A DNA stretch of 64,000 nucleotides from positions 11,242,914-11,306,913 of the forward strand of contig OZ024789.1 of assembly GCA_964017065.1 (NCBI GenBank). Reading direction: 5' to 3'. This DNA comes from Haliclona indistincta (lineage: Eukaryota; Porifera; Demospongiae; Haplosclerida; Chalinidae). The notes under the pieces were generated by a model, which worked only from the letters and a program-made list of their open reading frames with translations, did no database searches and was not told the DNA's origin. Of this stretch, positions 31,627 through 42,724 are shown piece by piece (within the stretch, counting starts at the first letter, position 1; each line of letters starts with the position of its first letter). The position numbers were made by a program, and so were the translations under genes.

Positions 31627-34600
31627 GTGTGTGTGTGTGTGCTGTGTGTGTTGTGTGTGTATGTGTGTGCGTGCGTGCGTGCATGTGTGTGTGAATATAT
31701 TCATCACTCCAGTGCTCTTAAGAAACAAGTGCCCAAGTTCAATCAACTAGCTGAGGATCTTGTCCAGACACTGAGGGGTGTGGCTGATGGCAAGACATCG
31801 TTTGATCTGAGAGACCACTACAGAAACACTACACTGCATGCCGTCAGCTTGGTATGGTTATTACTGCCTTTGCTTATATTCAAGCGATATAAACTGTTTT
31901 AGCATAACTACTCTTTCTTCAGGTTGCATTTGGGAGTGACTATTCTCAAGATTCATTTGTTAATGCTCTACTTGCACCAAGTGGTGGACTGTTAGCTACT
32001 TTAGACACCGTGTTACACGGTTTGGATAAAAAATTGAGGAACCCATTGCAAAATGTATGTAGTGCATGTCCACACTTGTGTATTTGCTCTTGAGTTGCAT
32101 GTGTATATTCAGGAGTTGAAACCTGGTAATAGAGAGTTTTAGTTACATGTTTATTTGCACTTATGGTTAACGTCTGGCAATGCTGACATCAGAAATTAGC
32201 ACGTGGACCACCGTTAACCCCAGCCTCGCGTTCAATTTTCCCGTTTACAACGGCTGGCACCTGGTTTTCCCGTATGGTTTTCAAAGACTTCTCGCTTCTC
32301 TCGTCTAGCTTTCCAGCGCATTTGTTACAAGCTAGCACAAAGCCACATGCTTTAGGTTTCTGTTTTTGTGTGTCTTACGTGTGCCTACAAAATACTGTGC
32401 GCGCTACAGTGTTGTATACGTACACGAATAGGTTGCCTTCTTCGCGTGTACACAAATTACAAGATAAGTGGTGACGTCACTGAACCAGCCGTTGAAATTC
32501 AGGCGTTTGGCGTGAATGGCTAACTAAAACTCTCTAATATACACACACACACAGCCACACACACAAACACACACACATGCACATGCACCATGCACACACA
32601 CACACACACACATACACACACATACACACACAGACGTACACTAGATAGAGATGTTCAGCAAAATACATTACCAACAAGGCACTTGGTATTGCTTTTCAGT
32701 ATGGCTTTGAACTGCTGCCTGTTAACATCAATTTTATGCTGAATCGTGTAAACTCTTTATTTGAACTTATCGTGTACAAACTTGTCTTGATCCTCAGTAT
32801 GTCCGATTTGGTGAGAACACCAAGTACATTGACAGCATGTGTAGAATGAGAGAGCTGGGTGAGTACTGTATCAGATCAAGAATAAAGGCACTCAGGAACC
32901 AGGAGGATGTGCCCAGTGACTTGCTGACAATGATACTTAGATCAATTGGTGAGTATGATTCTTAAGGCCTGTCTGCACTGGCGCGCGAACCCGGGTTCAA
33001 CCCAGGTTGAACTCGGATAAATCTCGTCCGCATTCGATCTGCACAGATCCGGTTTTGGCGAATCCGGGTTCAACCCAGGTTAAGCCAACCCACATACGTA
33101 TGTGGGTTGAAACCGGGTTTGCCTTGGCACCGCCACGTGTACGCACACTAGAGACGTTCCCTGAGTGCTCAAGCCCAAGAGAAAGACTTACTTTGTCAAG
33201 AAGCTCTCGTGCTAGTGCTATACACTCTACCTTGGACTGCTGCATGGACCTGACTCGCATCGATCCGGGTCGAGTGCGGACGCGCGCTAACCGAGTTCAA
33301 CCCAGGTAAGTCGGGTTTGATTTCAACCCAGGATTGTCAGTGCGAACACGGCTTTATGTGCAGTGACAGCCATTGTTCTCACAGATGTGGAGGGAAACCA
33401 AGGACTGGAAGATTTGATTGACAACTTTATCATTTTCTTCGTTGCTGGTTTGTTGGACTTCTATTTCCTTTGTACGTGTGATTCTGTCTCAAAATTAGGT
33501 CAAGACACCACTGGTAGTCTACTGTCATTTGCTACACTAGAGTTACTCAAGCACCCTGACATACTGCAGCGGTATGTACATTATGTTACTACAGCTAGCT
33601 ATAGCTGTGAGCCTGCTTGTTTTCCATTTCTTTGCTCAGGGATGTGGAGGAGATTGACGAGGTTATGGGAGAAAGAACTGAAGTGGAAGCAGACGATCTT
33701 GATAACCTGACTTATCTCACTCAGGTGACCACTCCAAATTAACGTGGGATTAAAGCGCTTTTATACATGTGATTATTATTGCTTACCTGACATGTTCCTC
33801 AATATTTCAGGTGCTGGAAGAGATTCTTCGTCTTCATCCACCTGCTGCAGGAGCCGGGAGGTACTCACCATCACCAAATGGAATGATGCTGTGTGGCTAC
33901 CACATCCCTCCTGGTGTCACAATCACGGTATGTAGTAGGCAAAATCAACCAAACAGTTCAAATCTTGCTGACCATGATCCAGGGGCATAGAGAAAGAGAG
34001 GATGTACACTTGCGCGTGCAATTTGGAAATATCTATTAATAATTATTATTCATGAGAATTACATCATTTTAAGACCGCAAAATATGGCAGTCAAAACTCG
34101 TAGCTAATAGTGTCAGAGCTGGACTAGCTAGTGGAAGGTAAATAATGTTTGACAAATTGAGGAGGCAAGTGCTAAATAATGAAGACTCAAAGAAATAAAG
34201 CCTCAGTTTCTATTATCTTGGCCTTTTGAGGAAAGACATTTTCAACCCAACCTGAACCCTACATCATTTGAACCATTTCACTTGCAAGCACATCATTTCA
34301 ACCATGCTGTAAAGGCATTCATAAAATATTTCTGAACCAGCTTTTATTCGGTACATTCGCCATTATTGGAAGACTATACTCCATTGTGACTTCACAGCAT
34401 TTTTAGGTCACTTATGGTGAAAAGGTCTATTATACTCATCTCATTCAGAAGTGATTAAACGTTGATGGAACGACCATTTTCACTTAAAATTTGCTTAAGC
34501 CGGTTACACTCATTCATTGGCAAAAGCTTGTGGTTCGTCAATGACTATAATACACAACCTACAAGTTCAACCATTATTGACTCTTATTGTGCTCTCGGTG

Positions 34601-35257
34601 CAAATTTCATAGGAAAGTAAAAAGAAAGAAAACAGGTTTGCTTATAGCACTGCTAATTGGCGTCTCAGGCCTGCATGGATTTGTATTACAGCCATTGATG
34701 AACCACGAGCTTCCGCCAGCAATGGGATATAACGTCAACATGTCTTAATCGATTCTGAATGATTTGAGAGTTCACACCAAAAGCATGTATACATAGTGCA
34801 TGTGTTCGCTTAAAGAATTCTATTTGACAATTACATGTATTATAGGTACCAATTTACGCTATTCATCGCTTGCCCATGAATTTTGATAATCCAATGGCGT
34901 TTGATCCCGGAAGATTTGCTCCAGGAAAACCACGGTATGTCTGCTGTTATTGTTATCAATTATTTTGCTTTCTCTGTCCAGACCAAGTCCATATTCTTAT
35001 CTACCATTTGGTATTAGTCATCGAATGTGCATTGGAAGAGTATTTGCTATGGTATGTGATCATTCTGGATCTGTTGACACTTTTCACTGCACATGTGTGT
35101 GCTTCTCTGTTCACAGATTGAAGCAAAGATTGTTCTTGTTCGTTTACTACAGACGTACTCTTTAACACTTCCCGATGACTACACTATACGTGATGGATTA
35201 GATGTGACACTTCATCCCATCGGCGGGATTCCGTGTAAAATACTGCCTAAGACCTAG
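29993..35257 (+). CDS. Cytochrome P450, CYP46-like, copy 3
   Basis: Fifteen exons: 29993-30132, 30845-30925, 30976-31057, 31228-31289, 31351-31437, 31713-31851, 31923-32054, 32798-32948, 33385-33447, 33499-33571, 33640-33724, 33811-33927, 34846-34934, 34982-35051, 35117-35257. They give 503 residues in one frame. Relative to copy 1 the first exon is nine bases longer and exon 12 three longer; exons 2-11, 13 and 14 match in length. Signal anchor LLAALLVLVTGLSLVAVIVF, hinge HLPSPKG, AGQDTT (split by an intron inside the Gly codon), EEILR, DPGRF and heme loop FGISHRMCIG are intact. Nearest recognised family is CYP46 (sterol 24-hydroxylase); the substrate is unknown. Introns hold a GT microsatellite, a TA-flanked MITE and a Harbinger-type MITE. 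Confidence 0.93.
30205..30660. mobile_element. Possible MITE in P450 copy 3, intron 1
   Basis: GGTTTTAGAGTATAGC at 30211 and its near-inverse GCTATACTCTAAGCC ending about 30658 could be terminal repeats of a roughly 450-bp element. Short arms and no clear target duplication keep this tentative. Confidence 0.45.
31064..31200 (+). repeat. GAGT/GATC-rich simple repeat in P450 copy 3, intron 3
   Basis: Imperfect GAGTGAGTGATCGATCGAGT repeats fill the intron after the donor at 31058. Copy 1 has CACT-type repeats in the equivalent intron (16940-17030), the same motif on the other strand. Confidence 0.85.
31441..31695 (+). repeat. GT microsatellite in P450 copy 3, intron 5
   Basis: About 250 bp of GT with GC interruptions. 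Cysteine/valine-rich reading frames across it are artefacts. Confidence 0.95.
32130..32536. mobile_element. TA-flanked MITE in P450 copy 3, intron 7
   Basis: TAGAGAGTTTTAGTTA and its perfect inverse TAACTAAAACTCTCTA bound about 400 bp. TA at each end fits a Tc1/mariner-type target duplication. No coding frame. Confidence 0.75.
32545..32640. repeat. CA microsatellite next to the MITE
   Basis: ACACAC runs with GCATGCACAT interruptions, directly 3' of the MITE in intron 7. Confidence 0.9.
32965..33353. mobile_element. PIF/Harbinger-type MITE in P450 copy 3, intron 8
   Basis: Ends AGGCCTGTCTGCACTG and CAGTGCGAACACGGCT, flanked by TTA on both sides (32962-32964 and 33354-33356). TTA/TWA duplications are typical of PIF/Harbinger. 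The interior repeats AACCCGGGTTCAACCCAGGT in both orientations. Confidence 0.8.
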
Positions 35258-37088
35258 CTACAAAAATTAAATTATAGACAGCAATAATAATTATGTTATT
35301 GACAGTGTCTGGTAAAATTATTTTCAGAAATAGTAAATTATTTTGAGGGTTCCCAAACCCAAAGCGGTGGTTTTAAATTTATAAAGTTCATTAAAATGGT
35401 AGTAAAGGAATTTCTGAGCAATTTTACACTACCTAATTATTTTGGCAGCTGAGGTACAGAGTTGAGCTGCTGAATGTCTTGCTCTGTACAGATTGGAGAC
35501 TTGCATAATAATTATTTCGCATTGAGTAACACAGCAGATGTTGGCTGGTTCTGGCTAGAATTTCTAACACAAGTCTCGCATGACTGGTGCGTGAAGAGTA
35601 AAGTGGAAGTTGACACATAGCTTACAAAGCTGTCAGGAAAACATCTCATTCTATTCACATCTAACACATGCGCACAACAAAAATATCAGGGAAGATTTGC
35701 TTTTATCTTAGTTTCTTTTTCTTCATTGTTTTTCTACACCTATACTGTTTATTACTTTATTTTAGTTTTTATTATTTTTAGTTAACTACTATCTTTTTTC
35801 TGTTTTTCATTATATTTTTTCTTACACCTTAGTGCTCTTAATTATTATCTAGAATAGTAGCCATGTCAGTTTTGATAACTGTAGTCACACATGATTGTGT
35901 TAACTGATTTATTGTGTCTGATTATGATTTATGCAAATTGGGTTAAAACTGCGGAGGGAGAGAGAGGGTGGGAGAGAGAGAGAGGGAAAGAGAGAGAGGG
36001 GGAGGGAGAGAGAGGGGGAGGGAGAAGGACGGAGGGGAGAGGAAGAGATAGAGAGCCTAGGGAGAGAGACAGACTGGCTGACAGAGATGAGAGATAGAAG
36101 AGGTCATAAATCATTATTTTCATACATGAGTAGCCGCCACCTTAGATCGCGGTCATCCCTATAAATAATTATGTACATGAATTAAACTTTGTGCATGTCG
36201 AGCAGGCCAAAAATGCCCTGATAACCTGATGCAATGGTATAGGTTACTGGTCAACAAGTGATCGCAAGATGCACACTGTTCTCGGCACTTTCAGGGGTCT
36301 TACTTTGCTTGTGTAGTTATGTACCATTTCCCAGGAGGCATGGAGAGTAGAGGTGGATAGATACTGAAGAAATGACAAGCAACACCACACCTAGCTAGCA
36401 CAGACCAGCATTCTCACAGTGTCCACCAGCACTGACTATGCTGCAGTGCTACGATGCAGTGTTATACAGTGTAAATAAGTATAGGTGACCCCAACCTCCT
36501 TTTTCTTAATTCTACTAGAATGAAAAGAACGGCTCACAACCCACACAGCCTTCTTGACGATTGATAGAATGTGTTTGTTTGATACGCATGTGTGCAATCA
36601 CGTGACGTACAAAATAATAATAATTTTTATCAAGAGTAAATAAAGCATACTCGTCGAGATGTCGCAGTATTAGAGTTTACTATTGAATGATAACTCCACT
36701 CTATTTCAAATCTGTACAATACACTCACTATAAAGGTACTATAACAGATGGTCCATTATGAACACTAGCTAGGTACAAAGATTAGCACAGCAACAGCAGG
36801 TACAATGATTAGCACAACACAACAACACATGATTAACACAATATATTAGCTAGTGCACAAACAAATAGTCAACAGAGTTCACCACAATAATGAGCTGCTC
36901 AGCACAGTGCAGCAGATTGTGAATGGACATGTACCTGATAGTTGAGTTGCAAATTTTACGTTTGCTACTGAGTATCCTAATTTGACCCTTTGAAACACTC
37001 TACAAACTCTTTCACTCTCTTTTCCTCTATCTTAATTGACTTGTTCTTGTGAGAGTTGTGATACTGATGGCGATGATACAACATGCAG
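35258..37088. other. Intergenic; GAGA simple repeat, otherwise unassigned
   Basis: 35953-36085 is an imperfect AGAGAGGG-type tract. No exon, inverted repeat or family protein was recognised in the remainder. Confidence 0.45.
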
Positions 37089-37471
37089 CTAGTCGGGCAT
37101 CTTAAATTCTTGATAAGTTAATGGTTTAGTGTAGTAAGCGGGACAGTAGTATACCGTTGTTGGGGGAGCATATTGTTTGTGTACCAGGGATTGTGTTGTA
37201 GCTGGGAAAATTGGGGGACTGGTCATGGATGCTGAGAGAACTAGCTTGTTGCTGTTGTTGTGGATCCGTTTGAAATAATTGATGGGGTCTGTCACCAGGT
37301 TGAGGTAATAATGAGGAAGACTGCCTTGTTGCGGAGATCGACATCTGCTTCTCCACTCCTCGGCTTCTTCCATAGTCTCCGCCTCCAGTTCTTGTAGCAC
37401 CTGGACGCTTACACGGTTTCTCCCTTCCGCACCTCGAATGACGATGTCTTTCAAGCTGCTTCATACGTGAT

Positions 37472-37693
37472 CTACCTCGAAGCCTCGACGAAATTGTCTT
37501 CTTGATAGAGCAAGCTTGGTTGGATATCCTCCGCTTTAATCGTTCGCAGTGGACGTCCACAGTAATGCCGGACGCCGTCGTCAATGGCTTGGTTGAGAAG
37601 CTCTATGTAGCAGGATCCTTGCTGGTTCAATGCATACCAGTCCAACAAGAGACGATTGGGTACTCCAGAGAGTAAAATTAATAGGACGTTCTT
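37472..37693 (-). CDS. Candidate exon of an unknown gene
   Basis: After a good acceptor (CTGCATTTAG) the minus strand is open for 73 codons to TAG at 37474-37472. It reads KNVLLILLSGVPNRLLLDWY and, after ALNQQG, SCYIELLNQAIDDGVRHYCG. Composition is that of a folded, partly hydrophobic segment ending in an acidic tail. I do not recognise the family. The two other frames of this strand are also open for long stretches here (one reads SGITVDVHCERLKRRISNQA), which weakens the choice. A possible upstream exon carries MMQAMATASDFPGA near 37840, but its phase does not fit. Confidence 0.3.
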   Translation of the reverse strand, partial: KNVLLILLSGVPNRLLLDWYALNQQGSCYIELLNQAIDDGVRHYCGRPLRTIKAEDIQPSLLYQEDNFVEASR

Positions 37694-37699
37694 CTAAAT

Positions 37700-39260
37700 G
37701 CAGAAAACCAGCAGCGCGCTTATCATCAATGCTCGCAATGAGCGGCGATCGCGAGTGACTGATGGACTCCATCCCTTCGCCATGCAACCGAGGGCTTACG
37801 GGCTCCTGGAAAGTCACTAGCAGTAGCCATAGCTTGCATCATAGATCTATGGCTTGCATTGATGAATTTGAAATGAAATACAACAGCACGGTAAAGCATA
37901 CATTTTGACCCGGTACACTGCAAAAACTTTCATCGTTTGCCCACACAAAAATCTGTGTGAACTCACTGTAACACTAATAAATGTGTCAATATCACTCACT
38001 CAGGTCAACTGTGTTAATTACACCAGGTGCTTGTGTGCAGCTCACACCAGTTTTGTGTGTGAGAAACATTGCCAAATTGGTTTGCTACAATCAAAAATAA
38101 TATGGCATACTTAGCAAGCAATAATTCTATAAACAGCGCATGCAGCCAAAAGCAGCACACACAAACCTATTCTACAGAGAGCTGCAGAAACTATTAAAGA
38201 ACTACATGAAGGTGATTGCATACACATAAAAATGCATGAATATCCAGACAGAAAGTTCCGACTACGTTTCTATGCTCTGTCTCTTAGCAACTTGGCGGAA
38301 TGCCCAAGGCAGTAGAGCATCATTAGGACCTTTCATTAATGCAATGTAGAAACTGAAGTGAGTCCCTCTTCCCTCATCGTTTCCATTCAGGAAGACGCTG
38401 GCACACATTTTGTACCCTTGGTGCGAGGTATAAAACGGCACAGAAATATGGACTTCCGAATACCAGAATCACCACCTCGTGTTGGCGTCTTCTAAAGTTG
38501 TCAATCCTCCATAACCATCATAATGAGATTTTCTCAATGAGATCCATGTAAAGTTTGGAATGTGCGGCTAACCATTGTCTTGAACTTGTCATCAATACAG
38601 TGAGCGGAGTGGTCTGATGGGATCCTGTTGAAGAGATCAAATACTGAATAATAATGACGCCACGGTATATAGGGCAGATAAATAAACTTCCTGTACACGC
38701 TACAGGCTCACAATGGCACTACATTTTAGTACAACTCCATTCTAATAATTTATGTCACATAATGCATATCAAGTGTAAAGCATTGTGGCTTACTAAAGTG
38801 GTAATATCACTACTACACCCTACTATACCTTTGAGAGCATAACTGGGTCATAGATTTTCTTCAATGGCCCTCAATCATTCTACCTGTTGGGCTATGTGCC
38901 TGTATGTAAATGCTTCCAAGTGCATAGGGAGCTGACTTCTTTTCAACTGCGAAAAATACACAACAATAATTAATAGCTAGCTGTGTCAATTACTATACCT
39001 TCAACTGGCATCCATAATATGCATATGGACAGGAAACTTCAGATAGAGGACACTTTCAACATGGCACTTTAACTGAAGAGGAAACAGAATGCAGAAGAAA
39101 TTGAATGCATCAGTGCTCATGGTACACTGTAACCTCGGTAAGATACATTTGAAGAGCTTCGTCACAATGTCAGGACAGTTATAAACGCATTGATCTTGAC
39201 TGATCACAATCAGCGGCCAGTTGGCACTGAAATTCTAGCATTAATCTGTCCACACAGAAG
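37700..39260. other. Unassigned region
   Basis: No frame longer than about 70 codons with family-like composition and no array or clear inverted repeat. Confidence 0.4.
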
Positions 39261-39397
39261 GTTCCTTGGGTCGCCAGCCATGCGCGGGAGGTGGTAAAAC
39301 CAGGAACGGGGAAATAGGGAATGGGAAACGGAAATGGGAACGAGAAATGGTGTGGGCGGGGCGTAAACAGTACACGTGCACGTGCGTACGCGGATCA

Positions 39398-39667
39398 GCA
39401 ACTAGTCTGTATGGGCAACTAGTCTTCAACACTCTTGGAGGTATCGGCCCAGCAGCATCAGTTGTGTACAAAAGAATATCCTCTATGATTGCTGAGAAGT
39501 CTGGCCAGTCTTACAATTCAGTCATCCGCCTCATTAGATGTAAACTCACCTTCTCTCTTCTTCGTTCTACAATAACTTGCCTTCGAGGATCACGGTCGCT
39601 CTTCTCATTCAATCGCCTAGACACTGCTGCTGACCTTGCCCTTACTGAGGGTAGGGTTAGTGACTAA
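39398..39667 (+). pseudogene. C-terminal fragment of a transposon-encoded protein
   Basis: The frame reads GQLVFNTLGGIGPAASVVYK, then ISSMIAEKSGQSYN, IRCKLTFSLLRSTI and CLRGSRS to a stop at 39667. This combination (LGG-G-A---YKR, then R--L-FSLLRS, then RG-R) is one I associate with the tail of a mobile-element protein common in cnidarian and sponge genomes. No upstream part of such an element is present, so it is taken as a remnant. Confidence 0.5.
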
Positions 39668-39799
39668 TTTCAATCCCTTTTTTTTTGCTATTTTTGCTAG
39701 CTATCCACCAAATTCTACAAACACGACGACAACAGCTGCAGCTGCATAAATACATAATTTCTGTAGAGCAATCACAATGCTTTGCTTTAGTGATGCAAT

Positions 39800-40185
39800 C
39801 AGAAGCCAATCAGTGCTGACCACAATTCAACTGGGCGTGTCTACAATGTTCAATACAGCACACGCATACTGAACATGCTTCCATAGCTGACCTGCGCTGC
39901 TATCCTGTAGTGAAATTCTAACTTATCAGCTTCTATATTATAGGTAGTCAACTGTGGATAGTTTTGTCTATGGAGAACTCTAAAGATGGCCATTGATCAC
40001 GAGGTAAGCAAATCACGCCATAACTCACGAACAGAGCCTTACAGCCAAACTCCCTACAATTCATTTTAAAGCAAATATCGACTTTAGCTTGTGTTGCACG
40101 TTTCAGCGCTTAGTTTTCAGTGAGCGACGAGAAATCGTTGCGACAGACTGACAACAGATAGCCTAGTACCTCGCCAATTAATGCA
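39800..40185 (-). repeat. Inverted copy of the 7400-7885 dispersed repeat
   Basis: On the minus strand it follows 7400-7885 in order: the GCTTAGTTTTCAGTGAGCG end, the CACGCCATAACTCACGAA segment, and the CAATTCAACTGGGCGTGTCT end. No gene. Confidence 0.65.
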
Positions 40186-40403
40186 TACGCATGCGCGATA
40201 TTTTCCTGACGTTCCAGGAATACCGGATATTTTGCGTTCACGTTTGTGAGATGTGCACTGACCTCGTGCTTCAGCTTTGCTGACTAAGAAATTGGAATAC
40301 TAAAGAACGACAAGACGTAGTTGGCAGCAAACTTGGACATACAATCCTGTAGATACCAGTATCCCCGGTTGGTATCCCTGGTTACCAGTATCACCGGAAG
40401 ACA

Positions 40404-41399
40404 GACTAAATTCTTCAAAAGTGGAGAACATTGTGATGTTGAATTGCTTAAGGCGCGTTCACGTGGACCCTCCAAAGTGGATTGAATGCGCATTCAATCC
40501 GGTTCGTTAGCGTTCACATGAATCCGCTTCTGCTCAATGCGAATTCAATGCGCATTGCGTTCAATCCACCTCCCGTGGTGGATTGAAAGTGGATAGGAAG
40601 CGAATTGCGTTTAGTGCGTGGGCAGACGCGAATAGATACAAGGCGCTTGGTGGACTAAACGCTTTGTAATGGACGTTTGAAGCTACAAAGCATCGTTGAA
40701 GGCTAAGAAGAGCGTGATGTAGACATTTAAAAAATGGAATAGCCGCGTAATTCGCATCCAATTCGCTACATGTGAACGCTCGCGATCCGCATTGAATTCG
40801 CTTCCAATTCGCTTTGAATTTTGCTTCTTCCTTTTTTGATTCTGTCTACACTAACCATTTATTAACTTAGAACTTTTGTTTGTCGCGGCCCTCTGGCGCT
40901 GCCTTTTATGTGTTTTTTTTTTTGGTACTTTTCCATTAAAAGTTTGGGGATTGAATGCGCATCAAAAGTGGATTCCATGTGAACGCGCCTTTAGCACGGC
41001 ACATGTACATCAACTTTCGAAAGTCATAATGAATAAATGTAATGTCTAAGTTTAATCCACCGTCTGGTAGACCATACAGCTTGGAATTTGTAGTAAACGG
41101 GATAGGACGAATCGTTGCGTTCCACATCTTGGCGATGGTAGCTAGCTGAAACATGCTATTCATTGCCATTGTCATCTTCTCCCAGTAGTTTCCCACTACT
41201 TGAGTATCGAATTCTGCTGATCGAAGACCCGAGTTAGAGCGGGAACAGAGTCGGCGGCGCCACGACCGTCACGGAATGATACTGCAGCAGATACCTTGCC
41301 AGGGCTAGATAGCGTGGTTGTGTGGAAGACCATCAGCACGCTAAGGAGAAGAACTAGTGCAAAGACCGCGATTGTTTTCTGGCCGTTCTTGTTCATCAT
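40404..41399 (-). pseudogene. Glycosyltransferase-like pseudogene A (N-terminal part, split by a transposon)
   Basis: From ATG at 41399 the sequence follows intact gene 2 (44550 downward) through the signal anchor, YWEKMTMAMNSMFQLATIA, LYGLPDGGLNLD and FSTFEEF-type codons. Damage: a 5-bp insertion near 41197 shifts the frame just after DQQNSIL, further 3-bp insertions occur near 41105 and 41025, and a 540-bp Harbinger-type element interrupts it at 40451-40990. Homology ends near 40404, leaving about the first third of the protein. It is non-functional. Confidence 0.9.
40451..40990. mobile_element. PIF/Harbinger-type element inside pseudogene A
   Basis: Ends AGGCGCGTTCACGTGGA and TCCATGTGAACGCGCCT with TTA duplicated on both sides (40448-40450 and 40991-40993). 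The uninterrupted sequence is visible in gene 2 (GAATTGCTTAGCACGG around 44150), so the insertion site is proven by a paralog. A 66-codon minus-strand frame (40761-40561, MDANYAAIPFFKCLHHALLS) could be a remnant of a Harbinger protein. Sub-terminal motifs such as TTCAATCC/GGATTGAA repeat inside. Confidence 0.9.
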
Positions 41400-42155
41400 G
41401 AGTCAAAGTCCCCGGCGGACAATCAGAAAGAGGCCGCAGCAGAGTTATAGATTATTATTGACTTTACAGCAGCAAGTATAGTAGACAGATGGCATAATAG
41501 AGAGGTTTTGACGTTGAAAGCGAATGCTAGACTGTGCAATATTATCGATATATAAACTATTGTTTAAACGAAAGTGATAATATCACACCGAAGGTTGGAG
41601 AATAGCCTAACTTTTCCGTGGGAAAAGTGAGTCCGCGCCTGTTTTCTTTCACCTTCTGGCCCACTTTCGTTTCTGTTGAAACGAAAGTGGGCCAGAAGGT
41701 GAAAGAAAACAGACGCGGGCATCGTACAGGCGCGGGCATCGGGCATCGAAAGAAAACAGGCATCGTATGACGTCACGATTTTTTCATTGAGAGCTGTGCA
41801 GTTGATTGCGAAGATCTTGGACAAGTGATGTCAAAAGTTGAAGCAACGCTTGTAGTCTTGTGTATGATGACGGTCTGATTGGTCAACGACTCAACGTCAT
41901 GCTTCCGCTTAGACATCGATATGCGACAGCATCTTCGCAATCAACTACGTATAGTGTTCCACACGAAGAGAGTAAAAAATAGTTTTTTTGCACATTTGCT
42001 TCATATCTCAGTAACTAATGATCCTACTGGCATGTTGCATCATAATGATCCTCTACCCTTACTGAACACCCTGATTCATTTGCCTTCAAGTCACGTGACA
42101 TGGGGGTGGCGCAACATGGCGGGCTATCGGACCCACTGGAAGGACAAGGTTAGGC
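41400..42155. other. Duplicated 5' flank of the glycosyltransferase-like genes, with a hairpin
   Basis: This segment parallels 44551-45190 upstream of gene 2 (shared GATAATATCACACCGAAGGT, AGCAACGCTTGTAGTCT, CTTCCGCTTAGACATCGATA). In this copy only, a 32-bp sequence is followed by its perfect inverse (41641-41672 and 41679-41710). Both copies contain a possible cAMP-response-type TGACGTCA core (near 41770 and 44830). They may hold family promoters. Confidence 0.65.
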
Positions 42156-42717
42156 CAGGAGCGCATAATTAAGAGAGAGCGTGGCAAGAGAGTAGGAGCG
42201 GGACACTCCCACGCACTTGATTAAAAATTGCAAATCCACACATGATGGCCGTGTTTCTAAAGATAGACTTGTGATGGCCGACGGTATACGCGTACGTACA
42301 GTTTCGTATTAGATGGAACTTGGCAGTTAGAGGCTCCTTGAGGTAAGTAACAGCTCTTAGAAGCTTTCTACACCCACAATGACGCGCAGACTATCTCCAC
42401 GTGCTCGTATACCACTGAGCTGTAGAAAAACAGCACGACGGTCCACCATCACGGATTCAACTCGTTTCTTGCTTTAACAGTATCTACTCGAACTAGCAGA
42501 CAAGCATGATCGCCCTAGGTTAGTGAAAAGCTGGTTCTTACCTTCTAGAAGGCCAGTTCCATTCAATACGAAAGTGTACGTACGCGTACCGTCAGCCATC
42601 ACAAGTCTATCTTTAGAAACACGGTCATCATGTGTGGAGTTGCAATTTTTAATCAAGTGCGTGGGAGTGTCCCGCTCCTACTCTCTTACCACGCTCTCTC
42701 TTAATTATGCGCTCTTG
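42156..42717. mobile_element. Foldback element of 562 bp with arms of about 165 bp
   Basis: Left arm starts CAGGAGCGCATAATTAAGAG at 42156; the right arm is its near-exact inverse ending at 42717. GTTAGGC (42149-42155 and 42718-42724) is duplicated, and the empty site TGTTAGGCACATAAC is preserved in the paralogous segment at 45195-45212. No coding frame. The 7-8 bp duplication suggests a hAT-like mover. Confidence 0.9.
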
Positions 42718-42724
42718 GTTAGGC

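Noticed and set aside
35929..36164. Arg/Glu/Gly-rich frames
   Set aside because: Translation of the GAGA simple repeat.
39210..39471. Minus-strand frames of 60-75 codons
   Set aside because: Overlap the transposon-protein tail on the plus strand and show no family pattern.
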